A stretch of DNA of 64,000 nt from Ramazzottius varieornatus (taxonomy: Eukaryota; Tardigrada; Eutardigrada; Parachela; Ramazzottiidae). Below are positions 33,250 to 46,703 of this stretch, piece by piece. The notes under the pieces were generated by a model. The model was not told the origin of the DNA. It did no database searches and saw only the letters and a list, made by a program, of their open reading frames with translations. Location: the NCBI GenBank assembly GCA_001949185.1, contig BDGG01000008.1, forward strand, positions 1,175,648 to 1,239,647, written 5' to 3'. Both the position numbers and the translations under genes were made by a program. Numbering within the stretch: the stretch's first letter is position 1; each line of letters begins with the position of its first letter.

Positions 33250-36219
33250 ATGGAAAAGCCGTTGGATGATGATGCGGCTGTGGGAGAAAGCGTCGAAACG
33301 ATAGAGAATGCCTCCGAACCTGTAACTTTTCAGTCCTTGGTGAGTCCAGAGTCTAAAGTTGATGAATCGAAGCATCATGCGTATACTGTACTTTCGAATA
33401 TGGCTGTAGTATAGAGACTCTTGTTATGTTCTATTGTCCAACTTCAGATACGGACAACTGCACCTCTTGACTTTGCAGGGAGTTGTCGATGTTTTGTGCG
33501 AAGCATGCGCCGCCCTCGGATGGAATACTCCTACCAAGATTCAGAGGGAGACACTACCTGTGGCCCTAGAAGGTATGTGAAGTAATTGAAGACAGCTTTC
33601 GTAAGGTGTTTTGAATTTGCGACAAACATCATCGTCGCTTAATATCATCGGGCTTTACAGGCAAAGACATCATCGCACTTGCCGAGACCGGTTCGGGCAA
33701 GACCGGCGCCTTCGCCATTCCCATCATCCAGAGTCTTCTGGCGGCGCCTCAACGAATGTACGCCTTGGTCCTGACTCCGACCCGAGAACTAGCCTTGCAG
33801 ATCTCCCAGCAGTTCCTAGCCTTGGGAAGCTCAATGGGCCTGAAATGCGGTAAGACTTCGGAGCTCTCCTGTTCCTTTCGAGTCCTACACGGGCGGTTTC
33901 TGCGACCATAACAAAAGACTCAATGTTTACCGTTACAGCGGTGATCATCGGAGGGAACGACCTCAACGAGCAGAAAAAGGAGCTGGCGTTGGAACCGCAC
34001 ATCATAATCGGTGGGTACCAATCGTCGACGGTTCTTGCACAGTCGTTTTCTTTTGAGTTATAGTTTTGTAGAGAACATTTCGTTTTTCAGCCACACCCGG
34101 ACGTTTGGTGGACCATCTCGAGAACATGAAAGGATTCAGCCTCAAAAAGATTAAATATCTAGTCATGGACGAAGCTGACAGAATACTCAACATGGATTTC
34201 GAGACAGAGGTATGTCATACGGTTGGTTGGTTTCAGATTAACGGAAGCTGGTCGAACATTAAATTCGGTGGATGCATTATATTAGCAATGCAATGTATCG
34301 TGCAGGTTGACAAGATTCTACACGCGATACCGAAAAACCGGAAGACGTATCTGTTCTCTGCCACGATGACGACCAAGGTGAGTTTGGCTGGCTCAGCCTG
34401 GCTGAAACTTGCAGGAACTGTGCGAGACCTTGCGACATGTCTTATAGTGCGTGTCCGCTGTGGTGTAGCTTGTTGTCTAGACCGCATCGTTCACAAACAT
34501 ACTAAGCCCGGCTTTGAGGTACTTGCTGCTTCCTGAGTTATGGGGAATTTGAAGAGCCCACGGGGTTTCTCTGCTAGATGAATAAATATTGATACGAATA
34601 CGATAACCGGAAGTGACTATGTTTCAGGTGGCGAAACTTCAGCGAGCTTGCTTGAAAGATCCAGTGAAGGTCGAAGTATCTTCCAAGTACCAAACCGTAG
34701 AAAAGCTCATACAGAACTACATCTTCGTCCCGCTAAAATTCAAGGCAAGTTGCCAGAGCTTAAGAAACCCGTAGCTTTAATATGATAGATAATAAGCGAT
34801 CTTGTGAGCCTGTGTCAATGTTTTTGTTGTTTTCTTGCAGGACGTTTACCTGGTTCACATCCTCCGTGAGCTGGCCGGCTGCTCTTTCATGATCTTTTGT
34901 GCAACTTGTAACAACACGCAACGCTTGGCGTTCATGCTGAGGAGCCTAGGCTTCACGGCGATACCGCTGCATGGTCAAATGAGCCAGGTACCGTCGGATA
35001 ATATGAATCAATTTAAAACTCTCACATGGCCTTACAGGTCGTATCGCCTTTCTCAATCTTTGTCAACTGAATACCATGGGCTCTTTCTTTGCAGAATAAG
35101 CGATCAGGCGCTCTCAACAAATTCAAGGGCAAGAGAAGTGAAATGTTAATTGCCACCGATGTCGCAAGCAGGTCAGACCAATCTGTTACTTGATAACTGG
35201 AAGAAAACACTGAAAAAATGAAATATGAATATTTGAAACAAATTCCAAAATATGAGAAATGTTACAGTAATTTATTATTATTTAGACGTTTCAGAGGCCA
35301 GCGGACGAGACGGGCAAGATCGTTGTCTTCAGTGGCGTACTCTAGTCAATACAATGAAAACGTGCGCCGCTCGAGACAGCGCTCTTGTAAGTTTCGGTTG
35401 CAGGCCTTCCCATTCGAATTAAATTCACCTTCCACTGTTTTAGGGGGTTAGATATTCCGCACGTTGATGTAGTCATTAACTTTGATATTCCAACACACTC
35501 CAAAGACTACATTCACCGGGTGGGAAGAACAGCACGTGCTGGTCGTGCCGGGCGGTCAATCACTTTCGTTACACAGTAAGTGGGAACATTTTCTTCTCTG
35601 TCGACCGTACCTCTAAAAGTAAATATTTTCCAATCGGCAAATTGGTCAAACCAATAATTCCTTATTGATTCGCCATGAGGCCATTGGCTACCTTCAGCAG
35701 CCTCCAATGAAACCAGACCGGAGAAACTCGATAGACCGAAATCTGAGTTTGATTGAATTGCTGCTTTGAGTCAACTCGTAGGATGTTTAGATTTGTGCGG
35801 CACAGTGTCGGTGAGATGATCGAATTCTACTGATAGCTTTGATTCTGTTTATCAGGTATGACGTGGAGCTGTACCAAAGAATAGAACATCTCATCGGGAA
35901 GAAACTCCCCTTGTACGAAACCGCCGAAGACGAAGTGATGGTCTGGGTCGAGAGCGTTACTCGAGCTCAACATCACGCGAGGCAGGAAATGAAGGAGCTG
36001 GACGAGAAGAAACGCGGAAGTAAGCGGAAAGGCAACGATGATGCGGGGGAAGACACCGAACAGTCTCTTGGAGTGCAGCAGAAGATCAAGAAAAGAATGG
36101 GAGGTCGCGGTGGCAAGACAAGCGGAAGTGGTGGACGAAGAGGCTTACAGAACGGCAGGGGTGGAGGTCTTGCTGGCGGAAGAGGAGGTTTCAAGAAGAA
36201 AAGAGGACATGGTCATTAA
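33250..36219 (+). CDS. DDX47: DEAD-box RNA helicase DDX47 (Rrp3)
   Basis: Eleven exons: 33250-33339, 33479-33572, 33661-33849, 33939-34010, 34091-34209, 34306-34377, 34628-34744, 34841-34987, 35095-35171, 35444-35575, 35856-36219 (490 residues). Nucleolar helicase for 18S rRNA processing. All motifs are present: Q motif [56 protein letters not shown] and [11 protein letters not shown]. The C-terminus is a basic Gly/Arg-rich tail ([13 protein letters not shown]). The donor after exon 34628-34744 is GC (AAG|gcaagt), confirmed because the joined FKDVYLVHI matches the family without gap. Intron 35172-35443 carries a hairpin repeat. Confidence 0.96.
35330..35371 (-). repeat. Hairpin repeat, copy 12
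   Basis: In DDX47 intron 35172-35443; reverse orientation, with the tail (GGCCAGCGGACGAG) to its left. Confidence 0.7.
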
Positions 36220-37285
36220 TTATTGATATGCTTTTTTCTAGAATATTCTGACCAGATTTTCTCATTGGTTCTTCGGCGGTATGATTTTAGTTTCCGCTTG
36301 GATGATTTGAACAGGGGGCTGAACAATGAAGTCATTATACTGTATTGTTTCAGTGATTTACAACTACAAAGAGTCGTTTGACAACAAGTTGCGTCTCGAA
36401 GTCCTGTTTGTTTGGGTGCGCGTGTTCGTTCACGTTCGCAGTGGAGCTGGTATTTGCTTGATGAGACTGCCGAGGACGGCGCTTTCTACTAGGTGCTCAA
36501 TCAGAGTTCGCTTACCATTATGTGATAAGTTTTATTTGTTTGTCGAGCCGGGTAATCAGTACTACACTCTGGAGAAGCTAAGTGATAGCGCGAGCCGGTG
36601 ACAGGCTGCGAAGGAATGCGAGCTAGACTACGAACCCGAAGGCGATACTCCTTCCGGCTGCCTCCCCTCTGCGAATAAATTTGTCGAGTGATATTCTAGC
36701 GTTACCAGCCTCTCTGTTTGACGCACAACATTACGGAAAACAATCAGTCGTTTTGCGGTTTTTCAAGACTTTTTCTGGGGTACCCGACAGTGAACGGTGA
36801 CTTCCGCCTGTTCATGCTGTAGTAAACAGTCCTTACATACCAGCTTACTCTCAACGTGTCATCGTGTCATGTATATGGTCAGTTTGCTGTGTGCTTGACC
36901 TGACAGCCTGACAAACAAGGTATGGAGGGGTTGGCCTTCACCTGCAACCGCAAGCCCACCTTCCAGACAGCGGGGACCAATCAATGATTCAGGAATTACA
37001 TTAGCCACCATGCGCGCGTGTCTCTCGATCTTTTCCTCTTCTGGTCCAACTCGTCGAAAACATGATGTTGCCCGATCCGCAGGTAGCCACAGTCGCTCAG
37101 TCTACTCTTTCTCGCTGCAGCTTTCATCGTTTCCTCCGAGTTTACCCACCACCACGTCGCTTTGAGCCGAGAATGCGTGGATTCAGCGCATTGTTGCCAT
37201 TTTAACCACACATTTCGATGATGCTATGTGCTGCGTGATTGCGGAATAGTTCCTGGACAATTGCTGATTGGTGATACTTTTTACC
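36220..37285. other. Intergenic between DDX47 and the 4.1-like gene
   Basis: About 1.07 kb. A possible polyadenylation AATAAA at about 36675. Short ORFs on both strands show no family signature. Contains the promoter of the 4.1-like gene by position. Confidence 0.4.
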
Positions 37286-40200
37286 ATGAATAAAATATGG
37301 CGCTTTTTGAGCGGACGGCGGTCAAGCAAGGGAGTACGCCTACACAATGGCCCCGACACCATCCAGCCTCCCAAAGGCACGGTGGAATGCAACATCGTCC
37401 TGTTGGATGGCACTGCTATGAAAATCCACATCCCTGTAAGTACAGTAATATTGAATCTTCACCCGTATAGTACCCCGTAAATTGTGCGATCCCATGACGG
37501 ACCAAAAGCGGCGGAAGCTACTGTAATAAATATTGGGAGACCTTGTGTGTCAGGACTCAGGGGGAATAATTCGAACCAGCACAATTCACATGTTGCGCTT
37601 CAAGGTGAAATCTTGCACTATGGACGCACTGATCGTGTGCGCATTCCGTGTGTGCTTTGTGCGCGGCGCAGCACATATCGATTGATTGGGTCGACCAGTG
37701 TCCAGTTCTTGATTGGGTTTTCCAGATTGGATACGAGTTTCTTCGTATTCGACAAAGGGACTACGCTTCGATTTCGACGGTCTTCTTCCGTCGTATTCGC
37801 AGGGGAAACACAAACAAGTAAGAAGAACTTTCAGAAAGGCAAAGACCAGGGGAGGAAGGAGGAAAAGCAGGAGGAACAATGAGGATGATGTTTGCGTTGA
37901 TGATTTGCGTGACGTGCTTTATGGCTTTGATGAATTCAGCCTTCCTTGTCATTGTGTATCTGTCGACGTAATTTCACATCTGCTGAAGCTTGAAGCGGAT
38001 CTGAACAAAAGGATTGATGCAGACAATGAGAGTCGTCCGAATGTTTTTTACCTTTGTAGCGGTCCTTTGGCTAGGGGAAATACCTCGCACAGTGGCCGGT
38101 ATTGTACCAGGATGGCGTTACAGCACGCCAGGTATTTGGACAGAGTGAGTTGAGGGTTGGTTTCTCGGCTCTCTTTAGCAGGTTCTTTGGAGCTTGCTGA
38201 CCAGTTTGGCCATCTCTACAGTCTGCATCAACGGTGAGTGCTGCTTACCAAGGACATTTTTTCTGCTTCATTTCTGCTGTGATGGCCGTTACTGGCACTT
38301 ATTTCTCGTCTTTATTGGCAGGTACATGTCCTCAACGCTTCGCGGACCACAGTAGTCTCTCACGTGTAGCACTAGCTCGCAAAGGCCCTGCGGCCAGTCT
38401 GTTTTCGTCCAGCTGTGCATGAAGAACATCGACTGCCACAAAGAGTAATGGGTCCTTCTTTCTTTATGGAAAAACGTGATGAAAAAGAACAACTATCAAA
38501 GGCTTCTTGAAACAGGAAAATGACTTTTATGGCTGTCTGGCGTCTGCTGGTTAAACATGTGTCATTGACGCCGAGGTCGATACTGCACACAGTTCGGAAA
38601 CATTAGATTTGGTGCGGCAGGATGAGGGCCAGCAGCGAAGCGAAAACAGATTGACGTGAGGTCTAATCGAGATAACTGCTTGATTGATTAGGCCGGAGCT
38701 TTGACTGAATCTGAGGGTACAAATTTTTGGGTTCGGTGCAGTCGAAGAGCCCCAAAACTTCGGTCCAGAAGCAACAAGGAAGTGCCCATAGAACAAAAAG
38801 TTAATCGAGCAGACAAAAACACCTGCAATCAAAGATCAACGCCGCACACCCAGGATTCGTTTGAAGTGCGGTTGATTGGGTTGATTTTGTCAGGGTTTTC
38901 CGGGTGCATTGTTTTTTTAGGAAATCGTTTCGTCTTTTGTTGTTTTATCGGTTCTTGACAGTCAACAAAGTCGTCAGAATTAGATTAATCGATCAAATGT
39001 CAGATTGCATGATACTAATCAAACAGAATTATGCGTCGAAAGGAATGGAAATTGGGCAGTCGTTAGGAAATAATAAGCATTGAAGTGTTGCTTGTTGCTC
39101 CAAATTCTTGTACGCTTCTGCAGAGTTTTCGATCGCGATCAGTAAAGTGAAGCACTTCTGACGCCTTGAATAATTTATGCTTTCATTACTGACATACAGA
39201 AGTATTCTTTGGAATCGCGGACGAGAAAACTTGAAAAGGATTCAGGAAGCTGAGAGCTTCGAAAGATAAATGGTCGTGTTTTCGAGTTCTTTTATGAGCT
39301 GGTGTTATTCATCGTGAACGACAACGTGCGAAAAAACCGAGTGGTGGTTTTATGACGGAAGACTAGACTGGTCGGGTACGCGTACTGTAACGCGGTGAAA
39401 TAAGTCTTCAACCAGCGGTCAAGCATGGCGCCGGATGGTCATTGTTGATGGGTGCTGAATTCAATACCTCTTTCGAGTTTGGAATTTACAATTCACACCA
39501 TCCGATGGCGGACATGCATGGTGCTCGAATACATACCGTAATGCGATGATAACCTGTTTGCCTTGCTTCTTACGCACGACACGCCAAGTCTACTGTCAAC
39601 TTTCGAACTGGTGTACCATTTAAACCACAATTCAGAGTCGTGCAGGAAAGGGGCGGAGACTTTACCGTGCAGCGGTCGGTGCGCATATTGTATGCATATT
39701 TACCTTTGAGTGAATAGCAGTCGCGTCTTTACATGTGCACACTAAGCATTTTGATGCCAGCCAATGGAAGCAGTGCGGCGCGGTTTGCGCTTGACCAGTG
39801 CAAAAGTTGCCGACTGCTTGTAAGACGAGTTCGAAATTTAGTTTCCGTGTTGGGAGGATCTCTTACATTGAACTGCAGACGCATCTGCCTCCGCGGACAT
39901 GTACCGACTCATTCACGTCACGCCGATCATTGTTTTGAATCAAAATTCGTGTCCGGCCAACAGGAAATTAAACCCAGGTTTAGTGGTCGATGAAACGCAT
40001 GAAAGCGCGGATCGATGACCATCATAGTAATTTGAGATGTCCACCTACACCCTCTTTCTGAATTCCGGCTTTCGTGCTGTCCCTTGCTTCCTTGCTCTCG
40101 CATAAAGTTCGCAACAAGACTATCTATTTCATTCCGAGATTCCAGGCCATGGAGTTGGAACAGGGCGAACAAAATGGCTTTTCGCGTAAAATCGAAAGCA

Positions 40201-43200
40201 TCGGTAGTTTGTAATGTGGAGAATGTCGTTAGGCTTATCTTATCGCAACTCGCAAGCGCGGCCTTAGAGTTCGCGAGCTTCTGTTTGCGTTTTTATTTAT
40301 AGGCTTTTTGACTCCGATTTACAAGGAAAGGAAACGCCTGCTGATCAAACTGGTGTTATCACCTACTCGTACACAAAATGCATTACAACATTTTTATGGA
40401 TAGTGTTATCGTTTACACAGTACAGCCATCGCTTATCGGCAACATCAAAATAGCAAACAAAATGTGCGCTCGAATTCTTGGATAAATATCGGAATTCGGC
40501 CTGTCGTTCTTCCATAATTCTACCCAGTTTCAAAGGCCGAAACAAATCCCGACATCCAAGAGTTAAACAAGGAAGTTGGATCGTTCCGTCGTGGCTTCCT
40601 TTACAACATGAGTTTAGGATTTCGTGTCAGTGAACTTTGGAGGTTCATCTGTCAAGTTTCCCAGTTTGACTTGAAGGAGGAAGTGGATCGATGGATAGGA
40701 AAAGGTGGGGTAGATTTAGAAGTGTGCGGTATATCTGTCAAAGGTGGACAGTCCAGCATCACAAGTGTTAATTTAGACCTCCTTGAGAAGCCACTTATTT
40801 ACGTCTTTCTTATCGTATGTCCAACTACGTGACCAAATCCAACAGCCTCGACCAGGCCAGAACAAACAAGTACGCAATTGTGTTTGTACCTGTGCTGAGA
40901 CTTACTCGTTCGGAACAACGACGAGCGATTAATCTGGCACGTTCGTTCCCGCTTCCACAAAGACGATTCGGCTACGGTGCGGTAGATACGAAGTACAATG
41001 CGTTTCCCGGGTTCTTCGATTGTTATCATACACGAAGGAGAGGACATAATTCAGCCGTACACCTTTTTGAAACGTACTGTAAATCTGACGGTTTATGTTT
41101 TCGAGCTCAGTGCACCAACTCACCTAAGTTTTCGCGTAGGATGAACAATCAACGTATCAATAGTATTGGCCGCAATGCTTAAGTTTTTTCCTCAGAATTA
41201 CGTCGCAAAAAAGGTACGGCAGATCTATGTCCTCCTCCTCGTATTCGAAGTACCCGGCAACAAACTCGCTCCGATCGTTTTCCTGAGTGGCGCACATTTT
41301 CAACAATATCGGCTGAAAGGGTGCGCCACTTCGGAAAAGACACACTCAGGTTTGCCAGCCGAGCTCCCTGGTATCGTAATGATAACGCCGATGATCGAGA
41401 AATCTGAATCTTGAACCTGGCCATCTGAATCTAAAGCTTCGTACGGCGACGTGTGGAAGATTAGCGTATGAGTTTAGAGTTCAGGTTCGGCACTGTGGAT
41501 GGATTATGGGAGCTTGTAATGGGCGTTGCCTGATAACTTTCACGGCAGATGAGCGTCTTTTGACCAGATGAAAGAGGGGAGTTATCCGTTGGTAACTGCC
41601 GTCAATTGGACAAGCGAACAGTCAAGCTTGACGCGGCGTGGCATAAATGTAGCGGCGGCCACCTGCTGCCATTCTCAAAAAGGATTTCGCCTATACCAGG
41701 CGTTGTCTGAATATGTGCCGTCATGTTCAGATGGATATGACCCAAAGCTTTAATACTTCTTGATGACTGCACAAGTTCATCCGCGGCGTGATCGATGTGA
41801 AATTAAACCATGTAACTGTTACAATATACTGAAACCACTTGTAGAAAAAGGTAAAAAACCCAAGCCTAATATTTTTCAGTTTTGAGGCCAGCAAACGAAA
41901 CGTACAAGATTTCCATGGGGAGTGGCGCACACTGGCAGCCAACAGTACTTAGAACGTACGCCACTTGGGAACTCGAAAAGATCGATTTTCCAAGTGGCGC
42001 ACCCTTCTGGCCAACAATAATAGAGACGTGCGCCACTTTGGTCAGCGGTCTTACTCATTTCTGATGCCGGCCTCCCGAGTGATAATTCGCTTGATGGGCC
42101 AGTGATGGCGGTTGTATGCGCTTGTTGAAGTGAAGTTGTCGAGATTAAGCAAACGGTAAAAAAGCGCTGTCAAGGTCAGGTTAGTTAATTCCGTCGCTGG
42201 AAGCCTCAGCGGTACTCTACCTTAGACGGAGAGTCAGCTCCTGACCCGACATCCGTCATGGGTGGCTCTACTCGATCAAGCGACGCAGATTTATGTGCCA
42301 TGTTGACGTTTGTGTTGTGCGGCTGACGTGAGGCCGTTCTGCGGTATTGTTTGAAAGGACTGTGAGCCGATGTTGTGCTGTTTTTTGCTATTTACAGAAA
42401 CGCGCGCCGGCTCAGGAGCTGATTGATCAAGTGGCCCACGCCCTCGATTTGGTAGAGAAGGATTACTTTGGATTACAGTTCTCCGATGTCTATCAAGTTT
42501 CGGTAAGCAAGCTCTCAAGCTTATTCGTCCCTGTCTCACCTGGTCTTTCTTGTCAAACATCTTTTCTTTCTTTTTACAGCATTGGTTGGATCCCACCAAA
42601 ACTGTCAAACATCAGATAAAGAGTAAGAAATTTGGGAACCCAGTCTGACTCAAAAGCCCTTGCGACATGGGAGTCACGTTTCCTATTTTGCAGTTGGTCC
42701 GCCTTTCACACTTCACTTCCGCGTCAAACTTTTCCCGCCGAATCCTCAAAATATTCGTGAAGAATTAACGAGGTGAGTTCCTGGTGGTTTTTGTGTGGCA
42801 GTGTCTTCGTCACCATTATTCTGATACTGGCTGAAGAGGATTCGTAGCAAAGCGAGTGGAGGAAACAATCCTGGTTTTCGATGTGCTATATTGCTTGATG
42901 TTTGAGATTGGACTGCCTACTGGGATCCTGATCAGGATGCACGGATAATAGCACGCTTTTTATTGCAGGTATTACTTTTTCCTACAAATCAAACAGGATA
43001 TACAAACCGGTCGACTGCCGTGTCCCTTCGACGTCGCTGTTGAACTTGCAGCCTATATTTTGCAATGTAAGTGCCGTAGAGACCGTACTGCAGGCTTTAG
43101 AGCATGTTGAGTGGACATGCCTATTTTGATCTTGCCTTTGATCAATGTCGTATCACCCTCTTTTTTACCTGCCTATGTTGCTTTTCGATAACGATGTATC

Positions 43201-46178
43201 GCTCGAATTAGCCCTTCGACTTCACGTGGGCTGCATCTTATTTCCTTGTTCTATTTTTTTGCAGCTGAAAACGGAGATTATGCCCCAAACATCCACACCC
43301 CGGAATTTGTGTCAGAGTACCGGTTCGTCCCGGAAGAGCAGCAGACGGATGAGATGGAAAATTCCATCATCGAAATGTACAAGAAACAAGAGTACGTACC
43401 TCTCATTCACTCATCGGATCAGTTCGAAAGGAATCTGTTTTGTTTTGCAGAGGAAGAACACCGGCGAACGTTGAGTTTACCTACCTTCTCAAAGCCAAAA
43501 ACCTCGAGCTGTACGGTGTGGACGTCCACGTCGTCTTTTCAACGAAAGACCACCAAGAATATTCGCTAGGGTTGACACCTAACGGTATCCTTGTGCGAGA
43601 CAAGGAAGGCGAACTTCTGGGAAACTTTAATTGGTAAGTCCGTGGATCAACTAGTGAAGCAGCGTTTTCACGCTAGCCGGCAGCCGTATTCTGACACCCA
43701 TATTGCTTTTCTCTTCAGGGATAAGACCGAACACATAAATTTGGACGGGAAAAAACTACGGCTGTGGGTATACGATGACGAACACCGCGACAGTTACCCC
43801 TTTGTCTTCATGTCTTCCAGCAAGAAGGCCGCCAAGCACCTGTGGAAGTGCGCCGTGGAGCACAACACCTTCTTCCGCACCACGGCGCCCCTCCACCCAC
43901 CGACCATCCGCCAGAACTTTTTCCGAATGGGTTCACGTTTCCGTCATACGGGTAAAACAGCTGCTCAGATGGCTACGGAAGCTCGGCCTGTGCAGAAAGC
44001 GCAGTTCGAGCGGCGACCCAGTCAGCGCTACTCACGAAGGTCGACCATTCGGCGAGCGCCAGCTGCCACCACCAACAGCGGCACTTCACATGTCAACACC
44101 ACAGCGGCGACAGCTACCGAGAACGCCTGGTCATTGAAATCGGTACCGACATCGCCCACAGGCACTTCCGAGATACTAGCTTCACGTACCATCAGGTATG
44201 ATGTCTTTTTCCATCAATCAAACTCCCGGCCACTTCTATGACCATCACATTTGCATACTGAATAACATCGAAAGAATATTGTAATCGAATTCTTGTTTTT
44301 TTGTCTTATAGTCCTCAGTCGCCGCCAAAGACCTCAGTACAGAACTTGGCCGCTGTGCCGCAGTTTCCGATGGCTGAGAGTTCTTGCGAAGTGTTAGCCA
44401 CCACTTTCTTGAGCATGAGCGACTGTCCGCCTCCGTTACCTCCTCGACTTGGAGGCAACGAGCGAAGTCCCTCCTTGAGCGAGATTGCTAACCGCGATCT
44501 GATACGGTCGTCCTCTGCACGGACACTTGTTGCCAGTCCAGTTGGTAAGCCCACTAAACTGAACAACAAACGGGGAAAATCCCATTTCTTTATTTCGGTA
44601 ACAGCGTTTATCACTCGGTAGAATCGACCGGACTAAACAAGCCGGCGGACCCACCTTCTTCAAGCGACTCGCCTTTGAAATCCACCAAGCCGTACCACTT
44701 CACCTTCACTCCGGCAGCACTGCCTTTGGAGTCACAAGTGGCACCATTGTTGCCGTCAAAGTCGGAAGAATTCAGGCGTAGTAGAGGAGCTTTGGACAAC
44801 ACCTTCACGACGACCTCGACGCTACCAACAGCGCCAACGACCGTGACCACTTCGTACACAACGTCCTTCGACCAACCCATTCCGCGAGAGATCAACGGGT
44901 ACGCGCTTCGCCACTGTCACATTTCATTTCCCTGAACGACGCGGTATGCCCTCTTTCACTGAGATGTTGTGTTCCATTCAGGTTCAGACTGAAGTCGGCC
45001 GAAACCGTCATAACGAAGGACCCGACCACGCCCAAGGAACTAATCAGCATCTTGAAAAAGTATATGTTGCTTTCTTAGCACCGAATCTCTTTCGTGCTAT
45101 ATGAGGGAAACAGACATGAGTTGGAAAAGTAAGTGAAGCTTCGTTTCGTTGTAGAGATGTTGAGGTACCTTCCTTGGCGACCAATCGTCATCCTTCGAGC
45201 GATTCAGGTCGCGCTTCACCACCAAGTGATCCTTCGGTATCGCCCTCGCGGACTTCCAGTGCTCTGTCAGCGGTAAGTGCGACCATCTCTTGTCGTTTCC
45301 GGAACGTAACGCTTGTTGTTTACGCTTTGCATTGCTCGGTGATTGTGCTTTCGTTTCATCGCACTTTGCCATTTGCTCAACAGGTGTCCAAGAGCCTGAT
45401 GGACATGGGTGTCATGGGCGATATCGATACTGCTCCGCTTCTTCGTGATTTCGAGAATGATCATGATGAGGCGGAAGCACTGCCTACTCCGCTGCTAGCT
45501 TACGAAGTGGCGGTTCGCGAAGGCTTGCAGACGCAGGAACCTGAAAGCAATACCCCGCTCGCAGCTTTCCCCAATTACATTACGCTGGCTTGTCACAGCG
45601 AGACTGCTGCTTTGCTTGATAATATGCACTTGGCACCCCAAGTTACCGCTTCGTTCACAAGTACCGCTGTTGTAAGTTTTGGTGTTGCTGCTGACGCTTT
45701 GCTCGATCACGGCACAAATTCAGGTCTGCTACTTAGATTTGGGAAAAAGTGCCAAAGCTGGATCAGCTTTCAGACGTAGCGTACGGTTATGGTGTTTTTA
45801 GCTGGAAGCGTGCGCCACTCGGGAAAATATTCTCGTCGAGCTTTGACATTGTATTTGTGAACATCATTCTTGATTTCGAAACTGTAAGTTTCTGTGCATA
45901 TCGTAACGGGTTTGCTACTGTAGGAGGCGTCGAATGAATCAAACAGTGTTACGAGATCGGGTTCGGGAGCTTCGACAGGTTCCACCGGGATCACCCAAGT
46001 GAAGTACACACCGGCCAACAGTATCAGCAACGCGACCTACCAGCCCACGTCGTGGATCAGGCCGGACGTGGTCCCAGTTCCTGATATACCGTCCTTTTCC
46101 AAGGCCGAACCGGAACGAACCTTCTTCTCGAAGCACGAACCGGACAAAGTGCGACGAGTCATCACCACAGAACTGTGA
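37286..46178 (+). CDS. Protein 4.1-like FERM protein (EPB41/coracle type)
   Basis: Fourteen exons: 37286-37435, 42398-42502, 42580-42622, 42694-42772, 42969-43066, 43265-43391, 43451-43633, 43719-44195, 44312-44544, 44622-44898, 44982-45059, 45155-45272, 45384-45671, 45924-46178; phases are consistent, 751 residues. FERM domain about residues 30-330: [77 protein letters not shown]-adjacent block follows ([32 protein letters not shown]), typical of protein 4.1, which links membrane proteins to spectrin-actin. The remainder is Ser/Thr/Pro-rich. The C-terminus TTEL fits a class I PDZ ligand. No PDZ or phosphatase domain follows, so it is not PTPN3/4. FRMD-type relatives are the alternative. Exon 1 is separated by a 4.96-kb intron. 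Confidence 0.88.
41285..41331 (+). repeat. Hairpin repeat, copy 13
   Basis: First intron of the 4.1-like gene; both arms well preserved. Confidence 0.75.
41920..41966 (-). repeat. Hairpin repeat, copy 14
   Basis: Same intron. Its tail to the left (GGCCAGC, CGAAACGTACAAGAT) confirms the longer consensus. Confidence 0.75.
41992..42038 (-). repeat. Hairpin repeat, copy 15
   Basis: Follows copy 14 by 25 bp, same orientation. Confidence 0.75.
44157..44549 (+). other. Donor segment of the 55-kb pseudogene copy
   Basis: The end of exon 8, intron 8 and exon 9 of the 4.1-like gene match the degenerate copy at 55343-55960. Confidence 0.75.
45774..45820 (+). repeat. Hairpin repeat, copy 16
   Basis: In intron 13 (45672-45923) of the 4.1-like gene; the left arm is partly decayed. 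Last copy seen in the window. Confidence 0.65.
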
Positions 46179-46703
46179 AGCTTTCTAACTTTGTAAATGA
46201 ATACCAATTAATTTGCAGTTTTATAAGCTTTGCTTGTTAACGTCTTGTGCATGCTGTACTTTAGTCGTGTTCTACAGCCTTGCTGTCTTTCTTACGGTTC
46301 ACTACACTTTTCCAGTTTTATTATCCAGCACTGATTTTAGCTTTGAAACTTTCAGTTCAACCGGCGTTACTACCTCTTATCTGTCCCGAGTTCGTGTTTG
46401 CTATTGCATTACTTTCCAGCTCTACAACAACACTACACCATGGTCCATGACTCGAGCAAAGGCTTCGACGTGAATGATAGTGTGGCAGAATGGGAGAAAG
46501 TAAGATAAGGTCTTCGTAACAGTGCATAAAAGATAAAAAACGACTATACAAAAATTCTGGAAGGCATTAGGACATGAATGCAGGAATCTTGAACCTGCTT
46601 GAGCTGCGGGTTCGCATTTCCGGAGAGGACGGCTACGGAACAGACAGTTATACTGTAACTGGCGACATCAGGGAATATTCAGAGATCGTTGCGGAGTACG
46701 TAC
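46179..46703. other. Convergent region 4.1-like / RABL3
   Basis: 3' ends of two convergent genes. A minus frame can be extended from a possible acceptor near 46665 but shows no RABL3 similarity, so the RABL3 C-terminal exon is unresolved. Confidence 0.4.

Larger units (their letters stand above)
37436..42397. other. 5-kb first intron of the 4.1-like gene
   Basis: Far longer than any other intron here. It holds three hairpin-repeat copies near its 3' end. The longest ORF, + 37713-38153 (146 codons), has no recognisable domain. Alternative first exons or an enhancer could be present but none is supported. Confidence 0.5.

Noticed and set aside
37713-38153. 146-codon ORF in the long intron of the 4.1-like gene
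   Set aside because: No signature and no splice sites in phase with exons 1 or 2.
37286-46178. PTPN3/PTPN4-type phosphatase
   Set aside because: The FERM part resembles these, but no PDZ or phosphatase domain follows before the stop at 46178, and the FERM-adjacent block is of protein 4.1 type.
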